Shown here: piece by piece, positions 39,026-47,486 of the stretch | Layout of the letters: each line of letters begins with the position of its first letter | How positions within the stretch are numbered: the stretch's first letter is position 1 | From: Spirochaetes bacterium GWB1_60_80 | GTDB taxonomy: Bacteria > Spirochaetota > Spirochaetia > Treponematales > UBA12059 | Direction: 5' to 3' | Length of the DNA: 64,000 nucleotides | NCBI GenBank assembly: GCA_001829185.1 | Contig: MIAR01000023.1 | Coordinates: forward strand, 83,884 to 147,883 | Notes under the pieces: model-generated | The model's database searches: none | What the model was told of the DNA's origin: nothing | The model's input: only the letters and a program-made list of their open reading frames with translations | Translations under genes and position numbers: made by a program

Positions 39026-40042
39026 ATGCACCCCGATACCATGTATAGCGAACTTCTGGCTTTCATAGACCGACACCGCCATCTGGTGCTGATTGGGCAC
39101 AAAGAACCGGATGGCGATTGCGTTGGCAGCCAACTGGCTTTGGGTTCCTTCCTGAGGCGGCGCGGCAAGACTTGCAGCCTGGTTTCGGCCGGTCCCTTCG
39201 GCAAAACGGAGATCAATGGCTATGCCAGCCAGTTTCTGCCCAGCCTGCCGGCTGAACTGCCGCCCGGTTCGGCCGCCATCGTGGTCGATTGCTCCTCCCT
39301 TAGCCGGACTGGTCTGGCTGAGCCGGCGCTGCCGGCCGGCCTGGCCTTGGCCTTTATCGACCATCACCGCGGCGCCTCGCCAGTCGCTGAGCTACTGTGC
39401 ATCGATCCGACCGCGCCGGCGGTGACTCTTATGGTGCAACGGCTCATCGAGGCCGCCGGCCAGGTGCCTAACCGGGCCGAGGCGGAATGGCTGCTGTTTG
39501 GCCTGTGCACCGACACTGGTTTCTTTCGGCATCTGGACCAGGCCAGCCAGGCGGTTTTTGACGCTGTCGGCCGGTTGGTGGCGGCCGGAGCGTCGCCCAA
39601 GGCCGCCTTCTATCAGATGAGCGGCGGCAAGTCGCTGGCTTCGCGTCACTTGATGGCCCGGGCCTTGGGGCGGACGGAGGCCCATTTTGGCGGCCGCCTG
39701 CTGCTTACCTGGCTGACCTTGGCCGACCAGGAGGAGTTCGGCCTGGCCGGCCGCGATTCGGACCTGCTGTACCAATTGCTAATGACTATCGAAGGCATGG
39801 AGGCGGCCGTCGTCATCCGCCAGGAAACGGCCACCGAATGCACCGTCGGCTTCCGGTCGCTGGAACGGATCGACGTGGCGGCCATCGCCAGCCAGTTTGG
39901 CGGCGGCGGTCATCGCCTGGCGGCGGGCCTGCATCTGAGCGCGCGCTACGACGAATTGCGCCCGCGCATCATCGCTGCCTTTTTGCCGGAATTTGCGGAA
40001 GCGGCCGCCCAACCCGCAGCGTCAGCCGTCGCCAGCAGCTAG
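39026..40042 (+). CDS. DHH-family phosphoesterase, NrnA-like
   Basis: 338 residues. NrnA-type enzymes degrade nanoRNA or pApA and related dinucleotides. H25, D29 and D31 lie in GHKEPDGDCVGS, VVDCSS and FIDHHRG follow, and the C-terminal DHHA1 domain has the substrate motif GGGGHRLAAG. The ATG at 39026 has GGAG 6 nt upstream; an upstream in-frame start at 38966 lacks an SD. The C-terminal 20 residues are Ala-rich. No partner is evident, although degradation of cyclic-dinucleotide breakdown products would connect to the GGDEF gene nearby. Confidence 0.9.
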   Translation: MHPDTMYSELLAFIDRHRHLVLIGHKEPDGDCVGSQLALGSFLRRRGKTCSLVSAGPFGKTEINGYASQFLPSLPAELPPGSAAIVVDCSSLSRTGLAEPALPAGLALAFIDHHRGASPVAELLCIDPTAPAVTLMVQRLIEAAGQVPNRAEAEWLLFGLCTDTGFFRHLDQASQAVFDAVGRLVAAGASPKAAFYQMSGGKSLASRHLMARALGRTEAHFGGRLLLTWLTLADQEEFGLAGRDSDLLYQLLMTIEGMEAAVVIRQETATECTVGFRSLERIDVAAIASQFGGGGHRLAAGLHLSARYDELRPRIIAAFLPEFAEAAAQPAASAVASS

Positions 40043-40056
40043 CCGCTGAGAAGCCG

Positions 40057-40152
40057 CGTGAAAAATATCCCGAGATTCTGGATTCTCCAGATTTGTTTCT
40101 CAATTTTTCCTGGCAATCAGTCTTCGCGTTCCAAAGCCCGACCGACTCCTAG
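40057..40152 (-). repeat. Repeat family B, copy 3 (partial)
   Basis: Read on the minus strand it starts CTAGGAGTCGGTCGGGC and follows copy 2 for about 95 bp, ending at the TTTTTCACG region. Only the left half is present. Its terminal CTAG directly abuts the TTAACAGG end of repeat A copy 4. Confidence 0.7.
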
Positions 40153-40289
40153 TTAACAGGTTGTTGAAAAAGCCGGTTGCTTTCTCAACAACCTTAACAA
40201 TTCCTCGCATAGCTTGCGCTATGCTGCGTAATTGTACCGGCTTTTGAAGTGTTGAAAAGCCGCATCCGCGTTTTTCAACACCCTGTTAA
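40153..40289 (-). repeat. Repeat family A, copy 4 (137 bp, reverse)
   Basis: TTAACAGG...CCTGTTAA with the full hairpin set, joined to repeat B copy 3 without a gap. Unlike copies 3, 5 and 6 it does not touch a stop codon. Confidence 0.93.
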
Positions 40290-40495
40290 GGTAACCGAAT
40301 GTAACAAGGACGGGGGATTCAAAACCCGCGGCAGTCGCTCTGGACGGTGGGATAAGGGAAGCCGCAAGCCCCTGGTCGCCATGATTCTAATTCCCTCAAC
40401 TAAAATCATATACAACAATCAGTTATGGATTCCAGTGTCCGCCGTGAGCGAAGGCGTTGGGCTGGATTGGTACTAAACTAGATTCGTCTTCGATT
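40290..40495. other. Unexplained stretch upstream of the sigma-54 promoter
   Basis: 206 bp, of lower GC in its second half. No convincing gene. This is where an upstream activator site for the sigma-54 promoter would be expected; I could not define an inverted repeat with confidence. Confidence 0.4.
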
Positions 40496-40511
40496 TGGCA
40501 CGCTCCTTGCT
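40496..40511 (+). promoter_or_regulatory. Sigma-54 (-24/-12) promoter
   Basis: TGGCAC-N5-TTGCT: the invariant GG (40497-40498) and GC (40509-40510) are separated by exactly 10 nt, a full match to the sigma-54 consensus. Predicted start near 40522, 50 nt before the sigma-like gene. No competing sigma-70 promoter seen in between. Confidence 0.8.
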
Positions 40512-40572
40512 ACTTTTTGCCTGACAATGATCTGGTCTAATTATACCAGCCAGTTAGTTAAAGGAGTCAGCC

Positions 40573-41457
40573 ATGAGCAGCGATTTAAATTCCCTGTATA
40601 CCTCACACCGGGGCAGCGGCTTGGACAGCCAGACCTTTATCAAGGAGGTGGCCGGCGCCGTTTACGGCCAACCCCGCCGCTATGGTTTCAAGGACGAGGA
40701 TGAAGTCGGCGAAGCCTTTGCCTTGTATTGGCAACGGATTATCGGCGTCATTGAGCGCTACGAAGATCAAGGCTCCAGCTTTGAGGCTTACCTGGCTACG
40801 ACCCTGCGTTTTATTGCCTTGAGCATGCGTCGGCAGGCCGCGCGCCAGAAGGAGGTGCTGCAGGTGCTCAACGCGGCCGATAGGGAGCGCTGCCTGTCCT
40901 GGCCCGCGCCGGATGCGCCCGAGCTGGTAGCGAAAACGACGGCAGCGGCCACGGTGCGGTCAGCCATGGCGGCTGGCTGTCCGGCGGGTCAGCGTCGGCC
41001 GATCGGCCGCCCGCGCGACCAGCGGGTCTTTTGCCAACGCGTGCTCTTCCTGTGCGTCAAGACCGCCTTGCAGATCGCCGATGACGAGGTGTTGCGCATC
41101 GCCGACCGGCTGGGCCATGACCCGCTAGACTTACTAGGCAAGGTTCAGCAGGTGCGGCAGCAGGCATCCAGGGTGCAAGCCCGCCGCGAATCGCGACAGC
41201 AGGCCCGGAACAGTAGCTGGGTTTTTATCCAGCTGTACCATCGACAGCTGGCCAGGGAAACCGATGCCTACAAGCGGCAGCATATCCAGGACCGCCTGGT
41301 CCATTTTCTGCATAGCCGCGACCTGGCCAGCCGCGACTTGGCCCGGCTACGCCTGAATGTGGCCAATACCAAAATCGCCCGTCTCTTTGGCGTTAGCAAG
41401 GCTACGGTGGACAGCGGTCTGGAGCGCTTGCGCCGCAGCATGGGGCAGCCGGCTTGA
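40573..41457 (+). CDS. Sigma-70-like factor or HTH regulator with an unusual middle region
   Basis: 294 residues. The N-terminal part (about 20-95: FIKEVAGAVYG..EVGEAFALYWQRII..FEAYLATTLRFIALSMRRQ) has the look of sigma region 2, and residues about 265-290 (NTKIARLFGVSKATVDSGLERLRR) form a region 4-type helix-turn-helix. Between them is a long non-standard linker with GRPRDQRVFCQRVLFLCVKTALQIADDEVLRIADRLG. AAAGGAG 7 nt upstream. Expressed from a sigma-54 promoter, so it may act in a cascade. It could also be a sigma-like regulator that no longer binds polymerase. Its stop TGA lies in the first 18-bp direct repeat. Confidence 0.65.
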   Translation: MSSDLNSLYTSHRGSGLDSQTFIKEVAGAVYGQPRRYGFKDEDEVGEAFALYWQRIIGVIERYEDQGSSFEAYLATTLRFIALSMRRQAARQKEVLQVLNAADRERCLSWPAPDAPELVAKTTAAATVRSAMAAGCPAGQRRPIGRPRDQRVFCQRVLFLCVKTALQIADDEVLRIADRLGHDPLDLLGKVQQVRQQASRVQARRESRQQARNSSWVFIQLYHRQLARETDAYKRQHIQDRLVHFLHSRDLASRDLARLRLNVANTKIARLFGVSKATVDSGLERLRRSMGQPA

Positions 41458-41507
41458 GCGTCAAGCCTAGCTTGAGCGTCAAGCCTAGCTTGAGCGTCAA
41501 GCCTAGC
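41454..41507 (+). repeat. Three tandem 18-bp repeats before the rdgB promoter
   Basis: TTGAGCGTCAAGCCTAGC repeated exactly three times (41454, 41472, 41490). A fourth unit begins in register at 41508 with TTGACG, which is the -35 box of rdgB. Each unit contains the dyad GCTTGA/TCAAGC. The TGA of the first unit is the stop of the sigma-like gene. Confidence 0.95.
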
Positions 41508-41536
41508 TTGACGATGGGGTCTGGCGCCGATAGCAT
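41508..41536 (+). promoter_or_regulatory. Leaderless-type promoter of rdgB
   Basis: TTGACG (41508-41513), 17 nt, TAGCAT (41531-41536), 6 nt to the ATG; no SD. Confidence 0.6.
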
Positions 41537-41542
41537 GGCGAC

Positions 41543-42136
41543 ATGATAGTCCATGTCGCCACCAACAACCGGCACAAGCTGCTGGAACTGCAGGCCCTTT
41601 TCCCCAGCCTGACTCTGCGGACGCCGGCCGATGCCGGTTTGAACAACTTTGACGTTATCGAGGATGCCGACAGCTTTGCCGGTAACGCCTGGCTGAAGGC
41701 CGATGCCCTCTGGCACAGCCTGCGGCGGCCGGTGCTGGCCGACGATTCCGGGCTGTGCGTCGATGCCCTGGACGGTCGACCCGGTATTATGTCGGCTCGC
41801 TATGGCAGCGACGGCGGGCCGGAACTAGCCCCCGCGGAGCGCAACCGGCTATTGCTAGCCGAAATGGCGACGCAGTCGCGGCGCTCGTGCCGCTTCGTCT
41901 GCTGTCTGTGCCTGATCGTCGGCCCGCAGCGCGTCTTCAGCGTTCAGGAAACCTGCGACGGCGAATTGCTGGGCGCCCCGCAAGGCAGCGGTGGCTTCGG
42001 TTACGACCCGCTAGTCTGGCTGCCGGACCTGGGCAAGAGCGTGGCCGAGCTGAGCGACGGCCAGAAGAACCAGGTCTCGCACCGCGGCCGGGCCGCCCAG
42101 CGCCTGAACGCCCTCCTGGCCGACCTGCGCGACTGA
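41543..42136 (+). CDS. rdgB: Non-canonical purine NTP pyrophosphatase (RdgB/HAM1)
   Basis: Hydrolyses ITP, XTP and dITP to keep them out of nucleic acids. 197 residues, family size. VATNNRHKLLEL at the N-terminus, LADDSGLCVDAL, GIMSARYGSDG, GGFGYDPLV and NQVSHRGRAAQ are all present in order. No SD; the promoter reaches to 6 nt before the ATG. The stop TGA runs directly into ACAGGTTGTTG, the start of a truncated family A repeat. Confidence 0.95.
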   Translation: MIVHVATNNRHKLLELQALFPSLTLRTPADAGLNNFDVIEDADSFAGNAWLKADALWHSLRRPVLADDSGLCVDALDGRPGIMSARYGSDGGPELAPAERNRLLLAEMATQSRRSCRFVCCLCLIVGPQRVFSVQETCDGELLGAPQGSGGFGYDPLVWLPDLGKSVAELSDGQKNQVSHRGRAAQRLNALLADLRD

Positions 42137-42165
42137 CAGGTTGTTGAAAAAGCCGGTTGCTTTCT
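42136..42165 (-). repeat. Repeat family A, truncated copy (30 bp)
   Basis: ACAGGTTGTTGAAAAAGCC and the next 11 bp match the end of reverse copies, then the match stops abruptly. The outer base is G instead of A, giving TGA rather than TAA at the rdgB stop. Confidence 0.85.
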
Positions 42166-42191
42166 TGCCGCGCCGAGGCGAGCGGCCGGCG

Positions 42192-44495
42192 TCAGGCCTT
42201 GCCGCTGCGCGTCGTTCGCCGTGGCGGGCGTTCCTGGGGATTAAGTTCCAGGTTGGCGGCGGGCGCCAGCAGCGCCGGGGCAGGCAGCGGCTGGAAGCTG
42301 GTGTGGCCGGCTTGGCGGTCTACCAGCCAAGAGCCGCTCATGGCCGCCTTGCCCAGGGCGGCAGCCAAGGGCGTCAGCACCAGGTTGCGGAAGGCGCGTT
42401 GCAGGTGGCGGGCGCCGAACTCGGCCGAGTAGCCCTCATCCAGAATGGCCTCGATGGCCGCCGGGCTGAACTCCAGCCGGATGCGGTGCATCCGCTCCAG
42501 GTTGGCGTTGGAGTCGCGGATCTGCATCTCGGTTAGGATGTAGGCGCAGTCGGCCCGGGTTAAGGCCCGGAAGGGTACGATGGCGTCGAAGCGGTTGAGC
42601 AGCTCCAGCGGAAAGGCCTGCTTGAGGGCCGACAGCGGCACCCGCCCGTCGCCGCGCCGGGATGTACTGTCGAAGCCGACCGCCGGGCCGCCGGAGTTGC
42701 CGACGTTGCAGGTGGCGATGATGGTGATGCCGGCGAAGGACAGCACCCGGCCACTGGAATCGGTGGCCCGCCCGGCGTCCAGCACCTGCAGGAACAGCCG
42801 ATGCACCTGGGGATGGGCCTTCTCCAGCTCGTCGAGCAGCAGGACGCCGCCGGCGCAGGTCTGCACCGCCTTGGTCAACAGCGGGGAATCTTCGTAACCG
42901 ATATAGCCCGGCGGCGCTCCCAGCAGGCGGGCGGCGGTGTGGGCGTCGGAAAACTCGCTCATGTCGATGCGGAACAGCGAGTCGTTGCGGCCGGACAGCT
43001 CGCGCGCTAGGCGGACCGCCAGGGCGGTCTTGCCGATGCCGGTCGGGCCGGTGAACAGGAAGGCCCCATCCGGCCGGCCGTCGTCGCCGTTCAAGCGCAG
43101 CTTGGCCACCCGGACGGCGCTGGCCAGCTGGTCGATGGCCTCGTCCTGGCCGTGGATGGCCTCGCGCAGCCGCGCCTCCAGGGCGGGCAGGGCGTGGGCC
43201 TGTTCGGTCTTGATGTCGGTGACCACGTTGGCCACCTCGCGCACCGCCAGCTCCAGCATCTTGGGCCGCAGGCTAGTCTCGCCGCCGAAGGCGCTGCGGG
43301 CGGCGGCCCGGTCGATGATGTCCAGCGCCTTGTCCGGGAAGCGGCGCATCGGCAGGTAGCGGCCGGCCAGGTCGACCGTGGCCTCCAACAAGCCGTCGTC
43401 GATCTGTAGGCTGTAGTGGGCCTTCAGCTGGGGCGCCACGCCGCGCAGGATCTGCAGCACGGTGGCCCGGTCCGGTTCCTTGACCAGGACGGTCTGGAAG
43501 CGGCGCAAGAGGGCGGTGTCCTTCTCCAGGTAGCGGGCGTAGTCGGCGCTGGTGGTAGCTCCTATGCAGCGCAGCCGGCCTGAGGACAGCGCCGGCTTCA
43601 GCACCTCGCTGATCGGGTTGTTAGCAAAGGCCGGCACGATCTGGTGAATCTCGTCGATGAAGACGATGGCCTCGCTCAGGCCGTCCAGGGCGGCCAGGAT
43701 GATGTTCAGGTTTTCCTCAAGGGCGCCGTGCAGGCTGGTGCCGGCGATTAGCTGGCTCAAGCGCAGCTCGAAGACCCGGCTGCCGGCCAGGCTGGGCGGC
43801 ACCTTGCCGGAGTCGATGCGGTTGGCCAGCCCTTCCACCAGCGCCGACTTGCCGACGCCGGATTCGCCTATCAAGAGCGGGTTGGGTTTCCAGAATTTGA
43901 GCAGGGTGGTGACCAGCTGGTCCAGCTCGGCCGCCCGGCCGTAAAAGGGCCAGGGTTGGGCCTGCCCGGTCAGCTCGCGGCCGAAGCGCAGCAGGATCTG
44001 CTCGGAGTCGCTTTGGCTGGTCGGGCCGGCTTGCTCCGGCAGCTGGATGTCGGCCGGCTCGATCGGCAGGTCCGGAGCGGCGGTGGCCTTGAAGAAGGGG
44101 GCGATGTCGGCCTGCAGAAGCGGCCAACCGGCCCGGATGAGGTGCGACGGTTCCACCAGGCGGCCGCCGGCCAGCTTTTCGGCCTGGTCGAGCATGGCCC
44201 GGAAGTCGGCCGACAGGCGGATCGGTTTGCGCCTGGCTTGGTCCGGCCTGATTTCATCGAGCATCGGGTCTCGGTCGAGCGGCGCCTGGCCATCGTTGAG
44301 GGCGCGCAAGCGCTGCTCGTCGATTACCACGTTGTTGGCGCTGGCAATGGCCACGATTTCCGGCAAGGCGCTCAGCAGCAGGGCCTCGGCCAGTTCGCCG
44401 GGGCCGCTTTCCGGCTTGTTGCGGCCCAGCGTCAGCTCCTGGGTAGTCTTGAGTACGCGCAGGGCGTCATCCGAATATTTATCGTAACGGGACAT
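42192..44495 (-). CDS. clpA: ClpA-type AAA+ unfoldase
   Basis: 767 residues: Clp N-domain-like helices (about 1-150), D1 ATPase with GESGVGKSALVEG near 208 and IVFIDEIH, D2 with GPTGIGKTAL near 482 and LLLDELEKAHPQVH, then the D2 small domain (LNRFDAIVPF). There is no ClpB-type middle coiled coil, so it is ClpA/ClpC class. The loop GPAVGFDS near 608 sits where ClpP-binding IGF/IGL loops occur, so a partnership with ClpP is likely, though clpP is not here. Start ATG shares one base with the upstream stop (TAATG) and the SD GAGGA lies inside that gene, so it is coupled to ybjN. Confidence 0.9.
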   Translation of the reverse strand: MSRYDKYSDDALRVLKTTQELTLGRNKPESGPGELAEALLLSALPEIVAIASANNVVIDEQRLRALNDGQAPLDRDPMLDEIRPDQARRKPIRLSADFRAMLDQAEKLAGGRLVEPSHLIRAGWPLLQADIAPFFKATAAPDLPIEPADIQLPEQAGPTSQSDSEQILLRFGRELTGQAQPWPFYGRAAELDQLVTTLLKFWKPNPLLIGESGVGKSALVEGLANRIDSGKVPPSLAGSRVFELRLSQLIAGTSLHGALEENLNIILAALDGLSEAIVFIDEIHQIVPAFANNPISEVLKPALSSGRLRCIGATTSADYARYLEKDTALLRRFQTVLVKEPDRATVLQILRGVAPQLKAHYSLQIDDGLLEATVDLAGRYLPMRRFPDKALDIIDRAAARSAFGGETSLRPKMLELAVREVANVVTDIKTEQAHALPALEARLREAIHGQDEAIDQLASAVRVAKLRLNGDDGRPDGAFLFTGPTGIGKTALAVRLARELSGRNDSLFRIDMSEFSDAHTAARLLGAPPGYIGYEDSPLLTKAVQTCAGGVLLLDELEKAHPQVHRLFLQVLDAGRATDSSGRVLSFAGITIIATCNVGNSGGPAVGFDSTSRRGDGRVPLSALKQAFPLELLNRFDAIVPFRALTRADCAYILTEMQIRDSNANLERMHRIRLEFSPAAIEAILDEGYSAEFGARHLQRAFRNLVLTPLAAALGKAAMSGSWLVDRQAGHTSFQPLPAPALLAPAANLELNPQERPPRRTTRSGKA

Positions 44496-45061
44496 TATTC
44501 CTCCAACCAAAGATCGGCGCTCGACACTTCCGCCTGGTGGTCGCGGAGTATGCCGGCAGCCTTGTACAGACGCTCGGTGCGGCGCATGATATCGGAAAAT
44601 TGCTCGGCCTCGTCCAGCGAACCAGAGCCGCCTTCGATGGCCGACTGGATGGCCGGGTGGTACTCGTCGACGATCTGGACTAGCCCATTCAGGCAACGCA
44701 GGAACTGCTTCTGGGTCAGGGCGGCGTCCTCCAGCGGAAATTCGACCAGGGCGCGGATCTCGCCGTCCTGCTCGTCGTACTCGAACTTGATCAACTTGGT
44801 GCGCCAGCAGATGCCTAAGAGCACCCGAAAGACCGTCTGGGCGTTGGGCGCCGCCGCCGGGAAGTTGTAGAGATTGGGCGCCAGTACCTTGATGTACTCG
44901 CCGTCCTCTTCCAGCCGCACTACCATGAAGAGGGCCGAACCGCCATCTTGGTTGCGGTAGACGTCGGTGGCGAAACTGGTATGGATGTAGTCGTCGCGCA
45001 GCGTGTACTTGAGGCCGGCGGCTTGCATGTAGTTTTCCAGTACGGCCCTGTCGGTGGCCAT
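44495..45061 (-). CDS. YbjN-domain protein
   Basis: 188 residues. The fold pattern (LENYMQAAGLKYTLRDDYIHTSF, ALFMVVRLEEDGEYIKVLAPNLYNFP, FEYDEQDGEIRALVEFPLED) matches YbjN-like proteins, related to type III chaperone-like folds. AAGGAGA 6 nt upstream. Directly upstream of and coupled to clpA, so it might be an adaptor or substrate selector for the unfoldase; that is inference from position. No catalytic residues seen. Confidence 0.75.
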   Translation of the reverse strand: MATDRAVLENYMQAAGLKYTLRDDYIHTSFATDVYRNQDGGSALFMVVRLEEDGEYIKVLAPNLYNFPAAAPNAQTVFRVLLGICWRTKLIKFEYDEQDGEIRALVEFPLEDAALTQKQFLRCLNGLVQIVDEYHPAIQSAIEGGSGSLDEAEQFSDIMRRTERLYKAAGILRDHQAEVSSADLWLEE

Positions 45062-45218
45062 GGCGTCTCCTTGTCAGGCTTGGCCTGCATAAATTCAATA
45101 GTACTCAAAAAAGCGCAAAAGGGGAAGGATAGGGGTCGCGCGACCAGGCCGGCTTGCCTATCGGCCAATCTTATTATACGATCAGCACTGCGCCTCACGG
45201 CCGCTGAAAGGATCTACC

Positions 45219-46565
45219 ATGCCCTGGAAATTCGTGTCGCTCGGCATCTTCGTCGGCGCTTATCTGCTGTTCGTTTTCAAGAGCGACAAGCGTACCCTGG
45301 TGGCCATAGTCGCCGCCCTGCTGGCCATCGCTGTTCAAGCCATCCAAATCGGCGATTTTTCACGCACCGTGGCCTGGGCTTTCGAGGCCATCAACTGGAA
45401 CGTCATGGGCATTTTCGTCGGGACGCTCTTCCTGGCCGACGTCTTCATGAAGAGCAAGGTGCCGGCCTGGCTGGCCGAACTGATCGTGCTCAAGTCGCCG
45501 AACACGGCCGTTTCGCTGCTGCTGATCTGCCTGATGACCGGCATCATCTCGGCCTTCGTCGAGAACGTGGCCACCGTCCTGATCGTGGCGCCGATCGCCC
45601 TGGCCTTGGCTAGGAAACTCAAGCTCAATCCGGTCGGCATCATGATCGCCATCGCCGTCTCATCCAACCTGCAAGGCGCCGCCACCTTAATCGGCGACCC
45701 GCCCAGTATGCTGCTGGGCGGTTATACCGGCATGAATTTCTTCGATTTCTTCATTTACAAGGGCCGCCTATCCATCTTTTTCGCCATCGAACTGGGGGCG
45801 CTGGTCTCCTTCCTGGTCTTGTATTTCCTGTTTCGGGAATTTCGCCAGAAACCAGAGATCGACCTTGAGGAAAAGGTTTCCAGCTGGGTGCCGACTATCC
45901 TGCTGGTGGCGCTTATTTTCCTGTTGGCTGGCGCCTCTTTCGTGCCGGAGTCGGCCTACAGCCGTTTCTTCGGCGCCTTCGACGCTACCGGCCGCCTTGG
46001 CACAGCCCTGATACCGAACATTCCCGGGCTGGTTTGCCTGGTTTTCGGCCTGATTGCCCTCTTATACGAGAAATTCGCCAACAAGGCCAGTCTGCGGCGC
46101 AACATCCGCGGCGTGGACTGGGATACCACCTTCTTCCTGATGGCCATCTTCGTCCTGGTGACCAGCCTAACCGCGGCCGGCTGGATCGAGGCGGCCAGCG
46201 TCTTCCTGTCCAGCTTGATTGGCTCCAACCTGCTGTTCGGCTTCCTGGTCATGGTCGGCGTCTCGGTGCTGCTGTCGGCCTTCATCGACAATGTGCCTTA
46301 CCTGGCGGCGATGCTGCCGGTGGCCCAGGCGGTGTCCGTCAACCTGGGTATCGAGCCGTCATTGTTGCTGTTTGGACTGCTGATCGGCGCCAGCCTGGGC
46401 GGCAACGTCACGCCGATCGGCGCCTCGGCCAACATCGTGGCCTGCGGCCTGCTCAAGAAAGAAGGCCACCCGGTGGACTTCCCGACCTTCATGCGCATCG
46501 GCATACCCTTTACCCTGGCGGCCGTCATCCCGGCCGCGGCTTTTCTGTGGTTCGTCTGGCACTAA
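45219..46565 (+). CDS. Ion transporter superfamily permease (ArsB/NhaD/SLC13-like)
   Basis: 448 residues with about 11-12 hydrophobic segments. Two inverted halves each carry a conserved loop: FVENVATVLIVAP with LIGDPPSMLLGG, and FIDNVPYLAAMLP with GGNVTPIGASANIVA. These belong to the IT superfamily (arsenite, Na+/H+ or dicarboxylate transporters); the substrate cannot be read from the sequence. No ars genes are adjacent. GAAAGGA 7 nt before the ATG. The final codons are TGG CAC and the stop TAA is the end of repeat A copy 5. Confidence 0.88.
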   Translation: MPWKFVSLGIFVGAYLLFVFKSDKRTLVAIVAALLAIAVQAIQIGDFSRTVAWAFEAINWNVMGIFVGTLFLADVFMKSKVPAWLAELIVLKSPNTAVSLLLICLMTGIISAFVENVATVLIVAPIALALARKLKLNPVGIMIAIAVSSNLQGAATLIGDPPSMLLGGYTGMNFFDFFIYKGRLSIFFAIELGALVSFLVLYFLFREFRQKPEIDLEEKVSSWVPTILLVALIFLLAGASFVPESAYSRFFGAFDATGRLGTALIPNIPGLVCLVFGLIALLYEKFANKASLRRNIRGVDWDTTFFLMAIFVLVTSLTAAGWIEAASVFLSSLIGSNLLFGFLVMVGVSVLLSAFIDNVPYLAAMLPVAQAVSVNLGIEPSLLLFGLLIGASLGGNVTPIGASANIVACGLLKKEGHPVDFPTFMRIGIPFTLAAVIPAAAFLWFVWH

Positions 46566-46698
46566 CAGGTTGTTGAAAAAGCCGGTTGCTTTCTCAACAA
46601 CCTTAACAATTCCTCGCATAGCTTGCGCTATGCTGCGTAATTGTACCGGCTTTTGAAGTGTTGAAAAGCCGCATCCGCGTTTTTCAACACCCTGCTAA
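46562..46698 (-). repeat. Repeat family A, copy 5 (137 bp, reverse)
   Basis: CTAACAGG...CCTGCTAA; supplies the TAA stop of the transporter gene. 44 bp separate it from the ABC transporter ATG. Confidence 0.93.
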
Positions 46699-46742
46699 AG
46701 GCTCGCATCAGCCGGCCAAGCAGCTTGTAAAGGAGTCGTAGC

Positions 46743-47486
46743 ATGTTGGAATTCAGCGGTATCAGCAAATCGTACGCCAAGAGCCCCGTCAAGGCGGTAG
46801 ACGGCCTGGAACTGAGGGTGGCCGATGGCGAGATTTTCGGCTTCCTGGGACCGAACGGCGCCGGCAAGACCACCACCATCAAGTTGCTGACCGGCGTGCT
46901 CCGGCCGGACGCCGGCCGGATGGACATCGACGGTATCGACATCGCCGCCGAGCCGCTGCGCGCCAAGCGCCGCTTCGGCTACGTCAGCGACAATCCGGAA
47001 CTGTTTGCCCGCCTCAAGGCCTATGAATACCTCAATTTCGTGGCCGACGTCTTTGGGGTCAGCAGCCTAGACCGACAGCAGCGCATCGACCATTACGCTG
47101 GCTTGTTCGAGATCAAGGACGTGCTGCACGGCAGCATCGGCAGCTTCTCGCACGGCATGAAGCAGAAGCTCTTGGTCATCGCCAGCCTGCTGCACGATCC
47201 GGCCAACTGGATCTTGGACGAGCCGATGGTCGGCCTGGATCCCAAATCGGCCTTCGCCCTCAAGGAGATCATGCGCCAGCGCAGCCGTGACGGCAAACTG
47301 GTCTTCTTCTCCACCCACGTCATGGAGGTGGCCGAGAAGCTGTGCGACCGCATCGGCATCATTAACAAGGGCAGGCTGATTTTCTCAGGCAGCGTGGCCG
47401 AGCTGCGAGCGGCCCAGGGCGCTGATAGTTCGCTCGAAAAGCTGTTCCTGGAGCTGGTCGACGACGAAGCCGAGGCGCAGCCATGA
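46743..47486 (+). CDS. ABC transporter ATP-binding protein (exporter type)
   Basis: 247 residues. Walker A GPNGAGKTTT, signature region GSFSHGMKQKL (a variant of LSGGQ), Walker B WILDEPMVGLD and switch His in FFSTHVME. The form is that of ABC-2 type exporters. AAAGGAG before the ATG. Overlaps the permease gene as ATGA, so the two form one transporter. Cargo unknown. Confidence 0.93.
   Translation: MLEFSGISKSYAKSPVKAVDGLELRVADGEIFGFLGPNGAGKTTTIKLLTGVLRPDAGRMDIDGIDIAAEPLRAKRRFGYVSDNPELFARLKAYEYLNFVADVFGVSSLDRQQRIDHYAGLFEIKDVLHGSIGSFSHGMKQKLLVIASLLHDPANWILDEPMVGLDPKSAFALKEIMRQRSRDGKLVFFSTHVMEVAEKLCDRIGIINKGRLIFSGSVAELRAAQGADSSLEKLFLELVDDEAEAQP

Noticed and set aside
40305..40345. tRNA T-arm-like string (GGATTCAAA between G- and C-rich arms)
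   Set aside because: No acceptor, D or anticodon arms can be placed upstream, where repeat A copy 4 lies.
41454..41507. 18-bp triplet as a CRISPR or attachment site
   Set aside because: No spacers, no integrase, and the copies lie between two ordinary chromosomal genes.
44496..45098. N-terminal extension of clpA
   Set aside because: It is a shadow of the ybjN-like gene; the ATG at 44495 follows a good SD and fits the Clp N-domain.
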